Source: Thermovibrio sp.
Lineage (GTDB): Bacteria > Aquificota > Aquificia > Desulfurobacteriales > Desulfurobacteriaceae
Assembly (NCBI GenBank): GCA_015490195.1
Contig: WFYG01000008.1
Location: forward strand, 173,282 to 237,281
DNA: 64,000 bases
Reading direction: 5' to 3'
Position 1 is the stretch's first letter; each line of letters begins with the position of its first letter. Of the stretch, positions 34,280 to 44,487 are shown piece by piece. Made by a program: the position numbers and the translations under genes. A model generated the notes under the pieces. It saw only the letters and a program-made list of their open reading frames with translations, had not been told where the DNA came from and ran no database searches.

Positions 34280-35353
34280 TTATCCCTCCCCAAAATTAAG
34301 TTTTTTCCTCTCCAGTTCCTCTTCACATTCCCTTACAAGTTCCTCTATCAGCTCCTTTACGCTATACATCCTGTTTACTCTTCCCACGTTACTTCCGGAG
34401 AAAACAAGCCCCCTCTCAACGTCACCTGAAACGGACTTCAGCAGAACATCTGCAATACAGTATATTGAATCTTCACCTGAACATGTTTTCAAGCAGTTAA
34501 AAGGACACTTGTGAGGAATCTTTCCCTCTCTCTCAAGCCTCTCTGTAAACGGATTTCTGACGGCATGTGCAGGCATTCCCACAGGGCTCTTTATGTATAT
34601 AGAGTCCTCAGGTTTTGCCTGAATTATGTAGTCTTTAAAGGCCTGAGCCGCGTCACACTCGTAGGTAGCTATGAATCTGGTGGCTATCTGAACCCCTTTA
34701 GCCCCCATTTCAAAGGCTCTTGCCATGTCCTTACCGTCAAAAATTCCACCGGCGGCTATAACAGGGATATTAACAGCTTCCACAATTGAAGGAAGAATAT
34801 CCCACAGGTTATCCATTGTTCCAAGGTGTCCTCCGGCATCACCACTCTCAACTATTACAGCAGCAGCTCCTAATCTCTCTGAGAGCTTCGCACCTTTTGG
34901 AGTTGCAACTATCTCTACAAGAGGCATGTCAAAGGTGTTACAGATCTTAAAAACATCTTTTCCAAAGCCGGCTCCCTGTATTATCAGGTCGGCACCGGCG
35001 TCTATTGCCGTCATGAGAAGCTCGTAGAAGTGGGTAAGGGCATACATAATGTTAACGCCGATTATCCCGTTAGGAGCAAGCTCCCTGGCCTTCCTTATCT
35101 CCTCTGCAAGCTCGTGGGCGTAGTGGTAGGGCTTTAAACCAACGCTCTCAACATCTATTCCCTTACAGGTAGTTTTCATCGGCTTTGATCTATCCTTCTC
35201 GTGGAGGAGAACTGCAGAGATAACGCCTATACCCCCGGCATTTGCAACGGCTGAGGCAAGCTTGTGGAGTGAAACTTTTGCTCCCATTCCACCCTGAATT
35301 ATGGGGTACTTAGGTTCAAGATGTTTAATTTTAAGTTTCGGAAGTCTGCTCAT
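34280..35353 (-). CDS. Nitronate monooxygenase / enoyl-reductase-like flavoprotein
   Basis: A 357-residue TIM-barrel FMN protein of the NMO family: IIQGGMGAKVSLHKLASAVA near residue 18, GAGFGKDVFKICNTFDMP near 145 and the FMN phosphate block VIAAGGIFDGKDMARAFEMG near 212. The C-terminus has a Cys set (HKCPFNCLKTC... then YC) seen in some clostridial and thermophile homologues. Whether it oxidises nitronates or acts as an FabK-like enoyl reductase is not clear; no fab gene is near. It starts at the DUF523 stop. Confidence 0.85.
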   Translation of the reverse strand: MSRLPKLKIKHLEPKYPIIQGGMGAKVSLHKLASAVANAGGIGVISAVLLHEKDRSKPMKTTCKGIDVESVGLKPYHYAHELAEEIRKARELAPNGIIGVNIMYALTHFYELLMTAIDAGADLIIQGAGFGKDVFKICNTFDMPLVEIVATPKGAKLSERLGAAAVIVESGDAGGHLGTMDNLWDILPSIVEAVNIPVIAAGGIFDGKDMARAFEMGAKGVQIATRFIATYECDAAQAFKDYIIQAKPEDSIYIKSPVGMPAHAVRNPFTERLEREGKIPHKCPFNCLKTCSGEDSIYCIADVLLKSVSGDVERGLVFSGSNVGRVNRMYSVKELIEELVRECEEELERKKLNFGEG

Positions 35354-35841
35354 TAAATCTCCTCTAAAAGTTTTTCTATCTCTTCTCTCTCGTCTGAAGA
35401 TAGAATTTTAAACCCTCTGGAGTGGAGAAGTGCAGCAGTAACTCCCATTCCCTCTTTAAGGTCGTCGCTCTCAAACCGGTAGATTCTCTTTACGCCACAG
35501 GAAGGGCTCTTCTCCTTCAGCACACAGGCAATGCAGGAGTCTGAAAGGAGCTCCGTCACAAACAGGGTCTCGTAAGCTCCCTTCAGGAAGTTCTCGGTAA
35601 CGTCTAAGTCTGAACCGTCAACGGTTCTGACCCTGGCCTTTCCCTGAATAACAGAAAGTCCGTCTCCATCTGCAATTTTGGCAGGAGGCCTCGGAGTTGG
35701 AAGACCTCCAAGCTGTTCCGGACAGAGGGGAACAGCAACTCCCCTTTTAAAGAGCTCTACGACTAAAGGGTCTCTGTTGTTTCCTCCGTTGTACTTACAG
35801 TTTATCCCAAGTAGGCAGGCGCTAACAATTACCCTCTTCAT
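35353..35841 (-). CDS. DUF523-family cysteine-rich protein
   Basis: A 162-residue protein with the family's conserved Cys: SACLLGINCKYNGGNN at the N-terminus, CPEQLGGLPTPRPPAKI near residue 39 and SCIACVLKEKSPSCG near 102. DUF523 (YbbK-like) has no settled role; the Cys set suggests a metal or Fe-S site. The start overlaps the M16 gene by 20 bases. Confidence 0.87.
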   Translation of the reverse strand: MKRVIVSACLLGINCKYNGGNNRDPLVVELFKRGVAVPLCPEQLGGLPTPRPPAKIADGDGLSVIQGKARVRTVDGSDLDVTENFLKGAYETLFVTELLSDSCIACVLKEKSPSCGVKRIYRFESDDLKEGMGVTAALLHSRGFKILSSDEREEIEKLLEEI

Positions 35842-37039
35842 CTCTTACAACCACCTCGTGAAAGGGCTCAACCGAGAGCTTTTCCGCAGTCTCTAAAATA
35901 TCCTTTAAAGGTACGTTTTCTATCTCTTCAAGGAACTTACCATCGTAGGAGTATCTCCTTCCGAGCACCTCCCAGAAACCCAGGTACCAGGCCTTCTTTC
36001 CCCTCGTCTCGTGGTCTAAGAGATAGGTTCCCCTGAAGTAGCGCCTGCTCCTCTCAACAAGTTCAGGGGTTATAAACTCGGGAAGATGGGAAAGGAGACT
36101 GCGGAGCTCCTCCCTCACCTTTTCCTCCTTCTCAGGAGAAGTTCCGATGTAGAGGAGAATTCTTCCGGTATTTCTCCTTGAAGGGTAGAGTGAACCTGTT
36201 GAGTAGGCAAACCCTTTCTTCTCCCTCAGCTCCTGAAAGAGGAGGGAACCTATACCCTCACCTAAAGCGGTATTGAGGAGTTTGTAAACGGGATACTCCT
36301 CCTCTAGAACTGAAGGGGCATTAAGGGCAACAAGGATGAAACTCTGTGCTGAGCCTTTCCTGTGTATAAACTCCGTCTTCTTTTCAGATATTTTCAGGTT
36401 AAACTTCTCGCTGATTTGAGGTTTTAAGGGGAGCTCCTCAAGCTCTTTGAGAAGAGAGTCAATTCCCTTTAAGTCTCCACAGAGAGATATAAGAGAGCCT
36501 TCAGGAATAAAGGTTTCTGAAAACCAGTCTCTACACCTTTCAAGTGTAAGACCTAAAACGCTCTCCTCGGTACCGTAAGGCATTTTACTATAAGAAGTAC
36601 CTCTGTAGGTAAGTTTCATCATTGCCTCGTACGCCAAAGTAAACGCGTTCTCCCTCTTCGCTCTTATAGAGGCAAGGAGGGAAGACTTCTCAACCTGAAA
36701 GCTCTCCTCTACAAAGCCCGGGTTTAAAACCGTCTCCTTAAGAAGCATCAGATAGTCGGCAGAAAAACGGGAGACAGACTGAAAACGAAGCTGGGAGTAG
36801 TCTACAGAAACTTCGGGAGAGAAAGGAGTTCCCATCTGCTCCTGAAGAGAGTAGAACTGCTCAGCATCTCTCCTTAAACTCCTCTTAAAGGCGGTTCTTA
36901 AGGTAAGAAGGGTGATTCCTTCAATAGGGTCTACAGAAGAACCTCCTGGCATAAAGAGAGTTCCAGCGAGGATTTCAAAACCCCTCTCTTCCCTGAGAAG
37001 AACCTTTAAACCATTACTTAAAGTGAGGAACTTCTCCAT
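35822..37039 (-). CDS. M16-family peptidase homologue lacking the zinc motif
   Basis: A 405-residue protein with the M16 double-domain plan: N-terminal LSNGLKVLLREERGFEILAG, then MPGGSSVDPIEG where peptidases continue with H-x-x-E-H. Here the corresponding residues are T43, T46 and L47, so the catalytic site is lost. The second domain has LREKKGFAYSTGSLYPSR, as in M16 C-terminal halves. It may be a non-catalytic partner such as alpha subunits of processing peptidases; no catalytic partner gene is in the window. It sits one base after purN. Confidence 0.82.
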   Translation of the reverse strand: MEKFLTLSNGLKVLLREERGFEILAGTLFMPGGSSVDPIEGITLLTLRTAFKRSLRRDAEQFYSLQEQMGTPFSPEVSVDYSQLRFQSVSRFSADYLMLLKETVLNPGFVEESFQVEKSSLLASIRAKRENAFTLAYEAMMKLTYRGTSYSKMPYGTEESVLGLTLERCRDWFSETFIPEGSLISLCGDLKGIDSLLKELEELPLKPQISEKFNLKISEKKTEFIHRKGSAQSFILVALNAPSVLEEEYPVYKLLNTALGEGIGSLLFQELREKKGFAYSTGSLYPSRRNTGRILLYIGTSPEKEEKVREELRSLLSHLPEFITPELVERSRRYFRGTYLLDHETRGKKAWYLGFWEVLGRRYSYDGKFLEEIENVPLKDILETAEKLSVEPFHEVVVRDEEGNC

Positions 37040-37687
37040 CTAAAAATCCTCTAAAGCAGGAACTACGGGTAAAGAAGTGTAGTCTGCACCACTTACAACA
37101 ACCTTCCTTCCCTCTATAGAAACCCTCCCCTCCGAAAACCACTTAACAGCCTGAGGGTAGATACGGTGCTCCCAGGCAAGAACTTTTTCTGAAAGTGTCT
37201 GTGGAGTATCTTCTGGGGAGATGGAAACTGCAGCCTGAACCACTATAGGGCCTGTATCAACTCCCCTATCAACGATGTGAACCGTCGCTCCAGAGATTTT
37301 TACTCCGTAGGTAACCGCCTGCCAGTGGGGCTTCAGACCGGGAAAGGAGGGAAGAAGTGAGGGATGGATGTTGAGTATCCTGTTTGGGAAAGCCTCCACA
37401 AAGAGTTCAGAAACCAGGAGTTTGTAACCTGCCAGACAGACAAGGTCTACCTTCAGGTGCTTGAGAATCTCAACGAGTCTTTTGTCATAATCTTCCCGAC
37501 TAGGAAAAGAAAAAGGGTCAACGAAGAGCCAGTTAACTCCCAGTCTCTCTGCTCTCTTTACCGCTTCGGCGTTTCTCCTGTTAACTATAAGGGCAACAAC
37601 CTCCCCCTTTATCCTTCCCTCTTTGAAGGCTTTCGCTATAGCCTCAAAGTTTGTTCCCCTTCCACTTGCTAAAACGGCTACTCTCAT
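37040..37687 (-). CDS. purN: Phosphoribosylglycinamide formyltransferase PurN
   Basis: A 215-residue enzyme that transfers a formyl group from 10-formyl-THF to GAR in purine synthesis. Signatures: [20 protein letters not shown] at the N-terminus, and [20 protein letters not shown] (near 104) with [19 protein letters not shown]; Asn, His and Asp of the active site are kept. It shares an ATGA junction with purM. Confidence 0.96.
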   Translation of the reverse strand: MRVAVLASGRGTNFEAIAKAFKEGRIKGEVVALIVNRRNAEAVKRAERLGVNWLFVDPFSFPSREDYDKRLVEILKHLKVDLVCLAGYKLLVSELFVEAFPNRILNIHPSLLPSFPGLKPHWQAVTYGVKISGATVHIVDRGVDTGPIVVQAAVSISPEDTPQTLSEKVLAWEHRIYPQAVKWFSEGRVSIEGRKVVVSGADYTSLPVVPALEDF

Positions 37688-38715
37688 TCTATAACTACCT
37701 TCCCTTCCCCTTCCCTTATCTCTCCTATTTTGAAGACCCTCTCGTCAGCCCCCTCTAAGACTGAAACTGCCATCTCCACATCTTTAGGAGAGACTACAAC
37801 CGTATAACCGATTCCCATGTTGAAGGTATTAAACATCTCGTCTTCAGGAACGTTCCCCCTCTCCTGAATAAAAGTGAAAATAGGGGGAACTTCCCAGGTT
37901 CCCTTTTTTACAACGGCGTTAACATTTTGAGGAAGAACTCTTACAAGGTTTCCGGGAATACCGCCCCCTGTTATGTGTGCCATCCCCTTAATTTCAACCT
38001 TTTCAAGTAGTTTTAAAACGCTCTTTACGTAAATTCTGGTGGGAGTAAGGAGAACTTCATAAACTTTTCCGCCGAGCTCCTCAACCCGGTCGTCAATCTT
38101 TAGCTCAAGAATTTCAAAGAAGAGTTTCCTCACAAGGGAGTAACCGTTGCTGTGAATCCCTGAAGAGGAAAGTCCGAGGATTACGTCTCCTGGTTTAATC
38201 TTCTCACCGGTTATATACCTGCTCCTGTCAACTATTCCAACGACAAAGCCGGCCAGGTCGTACTCACCTTCAGGGTAGAAGTCCGGCATCTCGGCGGTCT
38301 CTCCGCCTATGAGGGCACAGCCTGCAATTTCACACCCCTTTGCAATTCCCTTAACTACGTCTGCCGCAACGTCAACAGAGAGCTTTCCCGTTGCAAAGTA
38401 GTCAAGGAAGAAGAGAGGCTTTGCACCAACTGTCAGTATGTCGTTAACGCACATGGCAACGAGGTCTATTCCAACGGTGTCGTGAACGTTTGCCATCTGG
38501 GCAACTTTCAGCTTGGTCCCAACTCCGTCGGTACCCGAAACGAGAACAGGTTCGGAGTAACCTTTCGGGAGAAGGTAGCCTGCACCAAAACCGCCTATTC
38601 CTGCAAGAACGTTCCCGTCAAAGGTCTTCTTTGCAAACTCCTTTATTTTGTCAACAAGCCTCTCCCCTGCTTTTATGTCAACGCCGGCATCTCTGTAGGT
38701 AAGGGGCTTTTTCAT
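37684..38715 (-). CDS. purM: AIR synthetase PurM
   Basis: A 343-residue ATP-dependent cyclo-ligase of purine synthesis. It has [46 protein letters not shown] (near 60) and [20 protein letters not shown] (near 137), all typical. ATGA overlaps at both ends join it to purN and the YhaM-like gene. Confidence 0.97.
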   Translation of the reverse strand: MKKPLTYRDAGVDIKAGERLVDKIKEFAKKTFDGNVLAGIGGFGAGYLLPKGYSEPVLVSGTDGVGTKLKVAQMANVHDTVGIDLVAMCVNDILTVGAKPLFFLDYFATGKLSVDVAADVVKGIAKGCEIAGCALIGGETAEMPDFYPEGEYDLAGFVVGIVDRSRYITGEKIKPGDVILGLSSSGIHSNGYSLVRKLFFEILELKIDDRVEELGGKVYEVLLTPTRIYVKSVLKLLEKVEIKGMAHITGGGIPGNLVRVLPQNVNAVVKKGTWEVPPIFTFIQERGNVPEDEMFNTFNMGIGYTVVVSPKDVEMAVSVLEGADERVFKIGEIREGEGKVVIE

Positions 38716-39689
38716 TCTGTTTCCTCCCCGTAGTCTATTTTACCGTCAAAGAATATCGGAACTTCGTAGGCAAAGTGGCGTTTTGTCCAGCCTCTCTCCC
38801 CTCCCAGTTCTCTCTCTATAAACTCTTCAAAGCCTTTCACTTTAGAGTCTAAAGCATCAGCATAAGCAAGAGCAACTGCCTCAAGGGTTTTGGGCTTCTT
38901 AGGTGAGCCATGCTCGTACTGGCCGTGGTGGGCGAGTATGCAGTGGATGAGTTTTGTTTTTAGCTCCTTTGGAAAGCCCTCTATTTCGGCTATTTTAAAG
39001 GCAACCATTTCACAACCCATGTAGAGATGACCTAAGAGTATCCCTTCGTCTGTCCTGTCTATTGCGGTCTCTACGCTGTACTCGTGAACTTTTCCTACGT
39101 CGTGGAGGATTGCTGCCGTTATAAGGAGATCTCTGTCTATGCTTCTGTAGCGCTTAGCCACAGTTTCACAGATTTCGGCAACTCCCAGGGTGTGCTCTAA
39201 TAGACCACCTATACAAGCGTGGTGAATGGTTTTGCCGGCAGGAGCTCTCAGGAATTTTTCAACAAACTGGTCATCGTAGAAAAAGCTCTCAAGGAGCTTT
39301 TTAAGAAAAGGGTTGTTTACAGACTCTATCAGCTCTAAAAGCTGTGTAAACTGCTCTTCAACGGAGAATCTGCTTTCACAGACGAACTTTTTAGGGTCGT
39401 ACTCTCCTTCACGGACAACCCTTATCTGTGTAAGTTTGGGCTGAAGGTTTCCGTTGAAGTACTCAACATGTCCCTCTACAAAGACTACATCCCCTCTTTT
39501 GAAAACTGTTAAGTCGGCGTCTTTTGGGGGTTTCCACCAGAGTGCTTGAAAGGTTCCAGTTTTGTCTGACAGAACAAGCCTTAAGAAGGGTTCTCCTGTT
39601 CTGTGTTTTCTTATCTCTACGTGCTCAATTACAAAATAGCCCGAGAATGGAGCTCCCACAGGCAACCGGTATACGTCCCTTACAAGCAC
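38712..39689 (-). CDS. YhaM-type OB-fold/HD 3'-5' exoribonuclease-like protein
   Basis: A 325-residue protein with an N-terminal OB fold ([17 protein letters not shown] near 37; [20 protein letters not shown]) and a C-terminal HD domain: [33 protein letters not shown] and [20 protein letters not shown]. This is the plan of B. subtilis YhaM. It starts at GTG (39689) six bases after AAGGAG. It is the first gene of the pur-ino1 run. Confidence 0.88.
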   Translation of the reverse strand: MLVRDVYRLPVGAPFSGYFVIEHVEIRKHRTGEPFLRLVLSDKTGTFQALWWKPPKDADLTVFKRGDVVFVEGHVEYFNGNLQPKLTQIRVVREGEYDPKKFVCESRFSVEEQFTQLLELIESVNNPFLKKLLESFFYDDQFVEKFLRAPAGKTIHHACIGGLLEHTLGVAEICETVAKRYRSIDRDLLITAAILHDVGKVHEYSVETAIDRTDEGILLGHLYMGCEMVAFKIAEIEGFPKELKTKLIHCILAHHGQYEHGSPKKPKTLEAVALAYADALDSKVKGFEEFIERELGGERGWTKRHFAYEVPIFFDGKIDYGEETE

Positions 39690-39721
39690 ACTCTCTCCTT
39701 GTTTTTCAAAGAGTTAGGGGA

Positions 39722-39727
39722 ATTATA
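39722..39727 (-). promoter_or_regulatory. -10 element candidate upstream of yhaM-like gene
   Basis: The minus strand reads TATAAT exactly, 33 bases before the GTG start, in the only gap of this area. The expected -35 position falls inside the nuo terminator palindrome and has no TTGACA-like match, so this is a partial call. Confidence 0.4.
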
Positions 39728-39738
39728 AACGATGGGAG

Positions 39739-39768
39739 TTTAAAGGGGTGGAGCTCCACCCCTTTAAA
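39739..39768 (-). terminator. 30-bp perfect palindrome ending the nuo operon
   Basis: A perfect 15 + 15 base palindrome begins one base after the nuoN stop. Its core is GGGGTGGAGCTCCACCCC, flanked by TTTAAA. It can fold into a GC-rich stem with A/U ends, like a rho-independent terminator. Its centre is the GGAGCTCC octamer that recurs through the window. The T tract is short. Confidence 0.72.
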
Positions 39769-39769
39769 G

Positions 39770-41185
39770 CTAAAACCCAACTTTAGCAGCGTAAACGGCA
39801 GAAGCGTCAACGACGGGGTTAATCCAGACACCGAAGATTATGAGAAGGATTGCCATAACGGCAAGAGGAAGGAGTATCCAGTTTTTGTTTGGTGAGTCGT
39901 TTATAGGTCTCTCAAGCGTAGGCTCCTCAAGGTACATCTGCTTCGCTATCCAGATGTAGTAAGCAACAGAGAAGGCACTGTTGAGAAGACCTACAAGTGC
40001 CAGCCAGGTCATCCCTGCATCAACGGCAGCCGTAAAGACAAAGACTTTACTGATAAAACCTGCCATAGGCGGAACACCTGCAAGCGATAGGAGGAAGATG
40101 AGGAAAAGAGCAGCAAGGAGCGGTTCTCTCTTACCGAGGCCTTTATAGTCGTCCATAGTTCTAGCACCCCAGACAAAGAGAAAAACGGCAAAGCAGAGGA
40201 ATGCAGCCGTTTTCATAAAGACGTAGGCAACAGAGTGGTAGATGATACCTGTAGCGCTCAGAGGAACAGAAAGAGCTGCAAAGGCTACAAGCGTGTAACC
40301 GGCGTGGGCAACAGAGGAGTAGGCAAGAATCCTTGAAACCCTCTTCTGAGCAAGGGCTAAAAGGTTACCTACAGTCATAGTGAGGGCTGCAATAATCGCC
40401 AGTATGAGGGGGAAGTGGCCTGCGATAACCGGAATAGCCTCGTAAACGACCCTCATAAGACCGATAAAGGCAGCACTCTTTGAGATACCTGTAAGGAGAG
40501 CTGCAACGCCGGGGCAGGTTCCGTCGTAAACGTCAGGCCCCCAGAAGTGGAAGGGAAACGCCGTAATCTTAAACCCAAAACCGGCAAATATGAAAACTGC
40601 AGCAAGGGCAACAAGAGGATCTGCAAACAGGTTCTTAACAAGAGCAGAGAACTCAAAGCTCCCGGTCATTCCATAGAGGAGAGAGATTCCAAAAAGCATG
40701 AGACCTACGGCGAGAGCTCCGTTGAAGAAGTACTTAACACCTGCCTCAAAAGACTTATCGTCAAAGGCAAAAAGAACCATCAGGTAGGTAGGCATCGTCA
40801 TCAATTCCATTGCAATAATAAGAGAGATGAAGTTGTCGGCACTGATGAGGAGGAGAGCTCCGGCGGTAGATATCATAAGCGCCGAGATAAGTTCGTTTAC
40901 GAACTTATCCTTCTCTGTAATCCAGTAGATAACTAGCATAACCATCCAGGAGGAGACCAAAACGAGTGCTCCCACCAGAATGGAAACCGGATCAGTAGTA
41001 AAAAATCCCTTCAGAACACTCCTTCCCTCTCCCGAGATGAGAACGAGGAAGAGAGAGACAATGTAACCTATAGAGGAAATGAGAGCTCCCTGTATCCCCG
41101 ATATCCTGAAAAGCCTGTTAATAACGGGAAGAAAGGCTCCCGTTAAGGCTAAAACCATTGTTGCTGCTAAATAGTTAATGTTCAC
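39770..41185 (-). CDS. nuoN: NADH-quinone oxidoreductase-type subunit N
   Basis: A 471-residue antiporter-like membrane subunit with about 13-14 helices. Key parts are ISADNFISLIIAMELMTMPTY (Glu of helix 5, near residue 130), FKITAFPFHFWGPDVYDG with the helix 7-8 Lys, and LAYSSVAHAGYTLVAFAAL (helix 10). It is one of the proton-pumping arms of complex I. As last gene of the nuo run it is followed by the palindromic terminator. Confidence 0.95.
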   Translation of the reverse strand: MNINYLAATMVLALTGAFLPVINRLFRISGIQGALISSIGYIVSLFLVLISGEGRSVLKGFFTTDPVSILVGALVLVSSWMVMLVIYWITEKDKFVNELISALMISTAGALLLISADNFISLIIAMELMTMPTYLMVLFAFDDKSFEAGVKYFFNGALAVGLMLFGISLLYGMTGSFEFSALVKNLFADPLVALAAVFIFAGFGFKITAFPFHFWGPDVYDGTCPGVAALLTGISKSAAFIGLMRVVYEAIPVIAGHFPLILAIIAALTMTVGNLLALAQKRVSRILAYSSVAHAGYTLVAFAALSVPLSATGIIYHSVAYVFMKTAAFLCFAVFLFVWGARTMDDYKGLGKREPLLAALFLIFLLSLAGVPPMAGFISKVFVFTAAVDAGMTWLALVGLLNSAFSVAYYIWIAKQMYLEEPTLERPINDSPNKNWILLPLAVMAILLIIFGVWINPVVDASAVYAAKVGF

Positions 41186-41195
41186 CGGCTACCCC

Positions 41196-42641
41196 CTACT
41201 GAAAGAGTTGTGCAAAAGTATTAATAACAGGGTTATAAAGGTTAAAGACAATTGCCGGAACAACACCGACTATTATGAAAGCTGCAATGTACATGGCAAG
41301 TGGAATGTTCTCTACGAGGGGGAGCTCCTTCAGCGTAGCAAGGTTCTTAAACTCCTCCCTCAGAGGTCCAAAAACAGCTCTCTGAAGCATCCACATAAAG
41401 AAACCTGCACCGAGAGCACTGGCAAGGGGAACAATAACCATAATCCAACCGTAGTAGTCAAAGGCTGCAAGCATAACGGTAAGTTCGCCGACAAAACCAG
41501 CAGTTCCGGGAAGACCAACGGCAGCCAGAACGCCTATAACGAACATCGTCATAAGCCCGGGAATCTTCTTCATTATCCCACCGAGCTCTGAAATGTACCA
41601 AGTGTGGGTTTTGTGGTGAACGTAACCGGCAATCATAAAGAGGAGGGAGATAACAAGGGCGTGTCCCACCATCTCGTAAACGGCAGCAGAAATACCTGCA
41701 GCTGTAAGAGCAGAAAGGCCTAAAAGGACAAATCCCATGTGGTTAATACTGGAGTAGGCAACCATCCTTTTAATGTGGTCTTCTGCCAGGGCTCTAAAAC
41801 CAGCGTAGAATATTGTAAGAACAGCAATAAAGGCCATAAGCGGAGCAAAGAACTTACTTGTCTGAGGAAAGAGGAATATCTCCCACCTTAAAAGACCGTA
41901 GGCACCCATCTTAAGGAGAAGCCCTGCAAGGAAAACAGAGATCGGAGACGGAGCTTGAACGTGGGCATCCGGTAGCCAGGTGTGGAACGGAACAACAGGC
42001 ATCTTAACGGCAAAACCGATAAACATTAGTATCCAGACCAGTTTGGCAACTGAAGGATCAAGGTGAATGTTTAAGAGCTTTCCAAACTCAAAGGTGTGGG
42101 TAGAGAGGTAAAGAATGATAATTCCTAAAAGGAGGAAGATACTTGCAAGATGCGTATAGATAAAGAACTTCATAGCAGCGTATATCCTGTTCTCAGCACC
42201 CCATATACCGATGTGGAAGAACATGGGAACAAGAGTAAACTCCCAGAAAATAAAGAACCAGATCAAGTTCAGAGAGACGAAAACACCCACCATAGGGCCC
42301 AGAAAGATAAGAATAAGGAAGAAGTAAGCTCCTGGTCTCTCAACGTGCCAGGAGGAGAGGGTAACCGTTATGGCAAGGAACGCAACAATAGCAATGAGAA
42401 CCAGAGATATGCCATCAACGGCAAGGTGGAGGTTAAAGTCAAACGGCGGGTAAATTCTGTAGAACTCCTCAAACGCGAACCCATTCCCCGGGTACTTAAC
42501 AATGAGGTACGCCGTACAGAATGCAAGGAAAATACCGACGGCAAGAGAGAGGTATTTTGGAAAGTCTCTGTTAACTTTCTCACCTATCCAGGCAAATGGT
42601 GCAACCAGAACAGGGAGCAGAATCATACTCAGTAGAACCAT
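41196..42641 (-). CDS. nuoM: NADH-quinone oxidoreductase-type subunit M
   Basis: A 481-residue antiporter-like subunit. NuoM features are IWFFIFWEFTLVPMFFHIGI (Glu near residue 134), VPFHTWLPDAHVQAPSPISV (near 222) and MVAYSSINHMGFVLLGLSAL (near 290). Ten bases separate it from nuoL and eleven from nuoN. It forms the middle proton channel of the membrane arm. Confidence 0.96.
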   Translation of the reverse strand: MVLLSMILLPVLVAPFAWIGEKVNRDFPKYLSLAVGIFLAFCTAYLIVKYPGNGFAFEEFYRIYPPFDFNLHLAVDGISLVLIAIVAFLAITVTLSSWHVERPGAYFFLILIFLGPMVGVFVSLNLIWFFIFWEFTLVPMFFHIGIWGAENRIYAAMKFFIYTHLASIFLLLGIIILYLSTHTFEFGKLLNIHLDPSVAKLVWILMFIGFAVKMPVVPFHTWLPDAHVQAPSPISVFLAGLLLKMGAYGLLRWEIFLFPQTSKFFAPLMAFIAVLTIFYAGFRALAEDHIKRMVAYSSINHMGFVLLGLSALTAAGISAAVYEMVGHALVISLLFMIAGYVHHKTHTWYISELGGIMKKIPGLMTMFVIGVLAAVGLPGTAGFVGELTVMLAAFDYYGWIMVIVPLASALGAGFFMWMLQRAVFGPLREEFKNLATLKELPLVENIPLAMYIAAFIIVGVVPAIVFNLYNPVINTFAQLFQ

Positions 42642-42650
42642 CCACTCCTC

Positions 42651-44486
42651 CTAAACAAAGAGAATAATAAGTGTAAGTACTAAAACACCAGCAACAAAGT
42701 AAGTAAGGTAGTCTATAACGTCTCCAGTCTGCATCTTCCTGCACTTGTCCCAGCAGGCAAGAGAAAGCTTTGCAGTACCGTTAACCGCTCCGTCAACAAC
42801 GTGGATATCAACCCACTCTATTGCTTTAGCTATTGAGCCGTAAAAGACGTGACGGCAGAGCCACTTTATAGCGGCATCAACGTACCAGCCATTGTAGAGG
42901 AAGTCGTTTATTCCTCTGCCCAGCGGATGGGCAAGGAACTTAACAGTACTAATAACCTTCTTATAGTAGATGAGGAATACGATTCCAAAGAGGATAAACA
43001 TAACTGTAAGGGTTACTACCAGAAGGTTGATAAAGAAGGGTTCGTGAACCTCTCCAAAGAGGAAGTGGATAATCCTCTCCTTAAAGAAAGGAATAACTAT
43101 CGTAAGTACAGCAAGAACGTACATAGGAACGAGCATAACAGGGTAGGCCTCTCTGGCCTTCTTGGAGTACTCGGAAGGCTCACCTGCAAAGACGACGAAC
43201 CAGAGCCTGAATCCGTAAGCTATACAGAGTACGGCAGCAACAAATGTTAAACCGAAGATTATCGGGTTACCGTAGGCATAGGTTGCACCAATTATCCAGT
43301 CTTTACTGAAGAAGCCGTTAAACGGTGGAACACCGGCAAGGGCAAGAATACCTACAAGGAAAAGGAGAGCAGTTTGAGGCATATATCTGTAAAGCCCTCC
43401 AAGCTTAAATGCATCCTTCTGATGTGTCATGTGGATAACGGCACCTGCAGCAAGGAAGAGGAGAGCTTTGAAGATCGCATGGTTCATAAGGTGGAAGATG
43501 CCTGCAGCAGCTGAACCGACGCCGAGGGCAACGAACATTAAGGCAAGGTGCTCCATAGTTGAAAAGGCCAGAATTTTCTTGATCTCTGTATGGGCAAGAG
43601 CTCCCGTAGCTGCGATAAAGGCGGAGAGAGCTCCAACGAAACCAACTACTATAAGGGCGTGGGAGTAGTCAAAGAAGGGAAACATCCTTGCAACGAGGTA
43701 GACACCTGCGTTAACCATTGTAGCCGCGTGAATAAGAGCAGAAACCGTTGTAGGACCTTCCATAGCATCAAGAAGCCACGGGAAGAGTGGGAACTGGGCA
43801 GACTTACCAACAGCACCGATAAATATGAGTACAGAGATAATGAGACCCAACTTAACAGAAAAAGCTCCTGCAAGAGCAAGAGCGTTGAGCTCCTGGAAGT
43901 TTATAGTTCCAAGGAGAACCCAGGCAGCAATTATTCCAGCAAGCATAAAGACGTCGCCAAAACGGGTCATAACAAAGGCCTTCAGTGCCGCTTCAGCAGC
44001 ACTCTTCTTCCAGTACCAGTAGCCAATAAGGAGGTATGAGCACAGACCCACGCCTTCCCAGAATATGTAAAGGCCTACAAGGTTACTGACAAAAACAAGG
44101 CCTACCATTGAACCGATGAAGAAGAGCTTCTCAAAGTAGTACCTGTGTGGAGACTCATCGTCTTCCATGTAACCTTTGGAAAAAACGATATCTAAGAAAC
44201 CGATTCCTGTAGCAATTAGAGCCATAACAACAGAAAGGCTATCAACGTAAATTCCAAGAGGAACTTTAAAGGAACCGAAGGTAAACCAGTTGAACTTATG
44301 AACTATCGGATGCTCTCCGAGGTTAAGTGCAATGTAGCAGGTAAGGATAAAACCTGTTAAACCTGTTAGAGCAGCCACCCAGAAGGAGTTCCATTTCTCT
44401 GTAAACTTCCCAATCAGAAAGGCGGAGATACTTCCAAGGAAAAAAATTCCAATTGTGAGATAAGTTATCCAAACCAGCTTCTCCAT
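42651..44486 (-). CDS. nuoL: NADH-quinone oxidoreductase-type subunit L
   Basis: A 611-residue protein, the longest antiporter-like subunit, with about 16 helices. Visible are NLVGLYIFWEGVGLCSYLLI (Glu near 144), AQFPLFPWLLDAMEGPTTVS (near 232) and ILAFSTMEHLALMFVALG. The long amphipathic lateral helix expected near the C-terminus corresponds to about 480-560, followed by a final hydrophobic helix. One base separates it from nuoK. Confidence 0.96.
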   Translation of the reverse strand: MEKLVWITYLTIGIFFLGSISAFLIGKFTEKWNSFWVAALTGLTGFILTCYIALNLGEHPIVHKFNWFTFGSFKVPLGIYVDSLSVVMALIATGIGFLDIVFSKGYMEDDESPHRYYFEKLFFIGSMVGLVFVSNLVGLYIFWEGVGLCSYLLIGYWYWKKSAAEAALKAFVMTRFGDVFMLAGIIAAWVLLGTINFQELNALALAGAFSVKLGLIISVLIFIGAVGKSAQFPLFPWLLDAMEGPTTVSALIHAATMVNAGVYLVARMFPFFDYSHALIVVGFVGALSAFIAATGALAHTEIKKILAFSTMEHLALMFVALGVGSAAAGIFHLMNHAIFKALLFLAAGAVIHMTHQKDAFKLGGLYRYMPQTALLFLVGILALAGVPPFNGFFSKDWIIGATYAYGNPIIFGLTFVAAVLCIAYGFRLWFVVFAGEPSEYSKKAREAYPVMLVPMYVLAVLTIVIPFFKERIIHFLFGEVHEPFFINLLVVTLTVMFILFGIVFLIYYKKVISTVKFLAHPLGRGINDFLYNGWYVDAAIKWLCRHVFYGSIAKAIEWVDIHVVDGAVNGTAKLSLACWDKCRKMQTGDVIDYLTYFVAGVLVLTLIILFV

Positions 44487-44487
44487 C

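Noticed and set aside
41178..43250. Several plus-strand frames opposite nuoM and nuoL
   Set aside because: Charged, Asn/Lys-rich products antisense to hydrophobic membrane proteins; typical mirror artefacts of membrane genes.
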